NCBI RefSeq assembly: GCF_000750955.1
Contig: NZ_CCEJ010000007.1
Span: 62,001-126,000, forward strand
Reading direction: 5' to 3'
DNA length: 64,000 bases
From: Criblamydia sequanensis CRIB-18
GTDB lineage: Bacteria > Chlamydiota > Chlamydiia > Chlamydiales > Criblamydiaceae
Each line of letters opens with the position of its first letter. The stretch's first letter is position 1. This document shows, piece after piece, positions 62,721 to 64,000 of the stretch. Under the pieces are notes generated by a model. The model had not been told where the DNA came from, ran no database searches, and worked only from the letters and a program-made list of their open reading frames with translations. The position numbers were made by a program, and so were the translations under genes.

Positions 62721-63986
62721 TTATCGAAGAAGCTTAGGGTCAAGCGTATCTCTAAGGGCATCTCCAATAAGCGCAATTGAAATCAATAAAATGGTCAAAA
62801 GAATGGCTGGAGGCCACAAAAGATAGCTTTCTCCCGGAAACGCGGACCTACCCTCGTCCATAAGAACTCCCCAAGAAGAGGAGCCTTCCTCCCCAAGCCC
62901 GAGAAATGAAAGACCGGCCTCGCTTGTAATAGCCCCCATGACAGCAAAAGGGAGAAGCGTAAGCACCGGGGGGATGGCATTCGGCAGAATATGGGAAAAA
63001 ATGATTCTCGAATTAGAAAGCCCGATCACTTTACAGGCTTCCACATAGGACAGGTTTCTTTGTTTAAAAAATTCGGCTCTAATATAGCGGCTTATGCTCG
63101 TCCAGCCAAAAAAACCGATGACTAAAATAATTAAAAAAATAGATTTACTTTGCAAGATGGCCACAATCATTAGAAGCATAAAAAAGGCAGGCATAGCTTC
63201 CCAAACTTCAATAAGGCGGCTTACCACTATATCAAATTTACCGCCGAAATAACCTGCAAGGCCTCCTATAGGTATTCCTATGATTAAAGATAAAATAGCA
63301 GCTGATACCCCAACCACTAAAGAAACACGAATCCCGAAAATAAGAGCTGAGAGGAGATCCTTTCGATTGATGCGGGTAAGTTTTGTCCAGTGGATGATTT
63401 GGTTTAAATATTGATTGCCTCCTGCATTATCTTCCCAATGAAAAGTTGAGAAAAGAGGCATGAGAATAAAGGATATTTTTTCTTTCTCTTGTCTTAGCCA
63501 TCTTTCTCGGCCGGTTAAGTACTTTAGTTGTATATTTGCCTGTTCGCCAAGCGGTCCATTTTTTTTATTTTCTAAAATTTTTAGATAATCGCGCTTTAGT
63601 TTTTCAACTTGTTGTTTTGTTTGCTCCCAAATAGAGGGAAAGCTTTTTTCTATGTCTTTTTTTAAGGAACTAACGCTATCCATTTGCTGCTTTTTTATAA
63701 TTGCAAAATAGGCAGGCTTATAAACTTCTAAATCGTTTTGTCTTTTTTCACTTAAATATTCAGCGAGGACAAGTAAAAGTTTCTTATAGTCGTTCATATA
63801 AGCCAATTCAAAATTCCAATCTTGGTCCAAATGTTTATCAAAAGCTTGTTTTTTCTTGATTGAAAGTTCTTTATCGCTTGCGGGATCGCTTACGGCATTA
63901 TTAAAGATAAAAAGAAAAAGGATGAGTTGTACAAAGCCAAGTATTAAAATAGCCAAAAATCTTAGCTTTGTGTGCTTTTTAAACAA
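62721..63986 (-). CDS. ABC transporter permease, OppC/YejE-type (peptide uptake)
   Basis: The protein has 421 residues. The first helix (about 10-28) is followed by an unusually long periplasmic region (about 35-205), as in YejE-like permeases, then five helices. The EAA loop YVEACKVIGLSNSRIIFSHILPN contacts the ATPase. GLSFLGLGEEGSSSWGVLMDEGR and DALRDTLDPKLR at the end are standard for DppC/OppC proteins. The ATG at 63986 lies near the window edge, so any partner genes upstream are out of view. It probably imports peptides from the host. Confidence 0.88.
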   Translation of the reverse strand: MFKKHTKLRFLAILILGFVQLILFLFIFNNAVSDPASDKELSIKKKQAFDKHLDQDWNFELAYMNDYKKLLLVLAEYLSEKRQNDLEVYKPAYFAIIKKQQMDSVSSLKKDIEKSFPSIWEQTKQQVEKLKRDYLKILENKKNGPLGEQANIQLKYLTGRERWLRQEKEKISFILMPLFSTFHWEDNAGGNQYLNQIIHWTKLTRINRKDLLSALIFGIRVSLVVGVSAAILSLIIGIPIGGLAGYFGGKFDIVVSRLIEVWEAMPAFFMLLMIVAILQSKSIFLIILVIGFFGWTSISRYIRAEFFKQRNLSYVEACKVIGLSNSRIIFSHILPNAIPPVLTLLPFAVMGAITSEAGLSFLGLGEEGSSSWGVLMDEGRSAFPGESYLLWPPAILLTILLISIALIGDALRDTLDPKLLR

Positions 63987-64000
63987 AAAGAAAGAAAGGA

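Noticed and set aside
1-64000. tRNA, rRNA, CRISPR array, integrase or intact insertion sequence
   Set aside because: Intergenic stretches were read on both strands; no cloverleaf, rRNA core, regularly spaced repeats or complete transposase was found.

Overview
The window is AT-rich bacterial DNA from what looks like an environmental member of the Chlamydiae (Parachlamydiales-type). No rRNA or marker gene is present, so this rests on gene content. Support comes from a roughly 1150-residue PBP2 with a large helical insert, an LplT-like transporter joined to an Aas-type acyltransferase/acyl-ACP synthetase, tandem two-helix Inc-like membrane proteins, eukaryote-like effector candidates (ankyrin-SET, lipase) and many signal-peptide proteins with no clear family. 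The exact genus cannot be read from this sequence.

Region 1 (1-12 kb) opens with the 3' end of a DUF2090/IolC-type gene. A minus-strand block follows: a coiled-coil protein, a membrane-anchored Pro-rich lipase-like protein, and an operon of a HAF-repeat protein, a TsdA-like dihaem cytochrome c and an alpha/beta hydrolase whose nucleophile is replaced by Asn. Next come an ABC-F ATPase and an ankyrin-SET protein. A plus-strand secreted protein here is split in two by a run of nine G, a possible phase-variation switch. Region 2 (12-20.6 kb) is a compact recC-recB-recD operon. Region 3 (20.7-31.7 kb) is envelope and host-interface DNA: a small Cys-rich secreted protein, three paralogous Inc-like proteins with a shared upstream leader, PBP2, a cytochrome P450, a FadL-type porin, and a minus-strand cluster of three collagen-like secreted proteins around an inverse-autotransporter-like barrel.

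Region 4 (31.7-46.3 kb) has a strongly structured non-coding stretch and a transposase remnant. A minus-strand run of metK, a Wza-type lipoprotein, a Wzc-like chain-length protein with a ruined kinase P-loop, and a zinc-PLC-like protein follows. Then come a secreted unknown, the aas/lplT pair (probably one fusion gene broken by a frameshift), a small unknown, a CocE-type hydrolase and another unknown.

Region 5 (46.4-61.7 kb) is the main find: a complete-looking Pel exopolysaccharide operon. PelA is split into separate hydrolase and deacetylase proteins, followed by pelB, pelD, pelE, pelF and pelG, with no pelC. PelD has no RxxD c-di-GMP site. The operon runs straight into a hybrid-type histidine kinase and a receiver-only response regulator, which suggests phosphorelay control of this polysaccharide. 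Region 6 (61.7-62.7 kb) is a graveyard: a decayed transposase, a dense palindrome cluster, and a decayed partial copy of the response regulator. The window ends in an OppC/YejE-like peptide-transporter permease.

No tRNA, rRNA, CRISPR array or intact insertion sequence was recognised.
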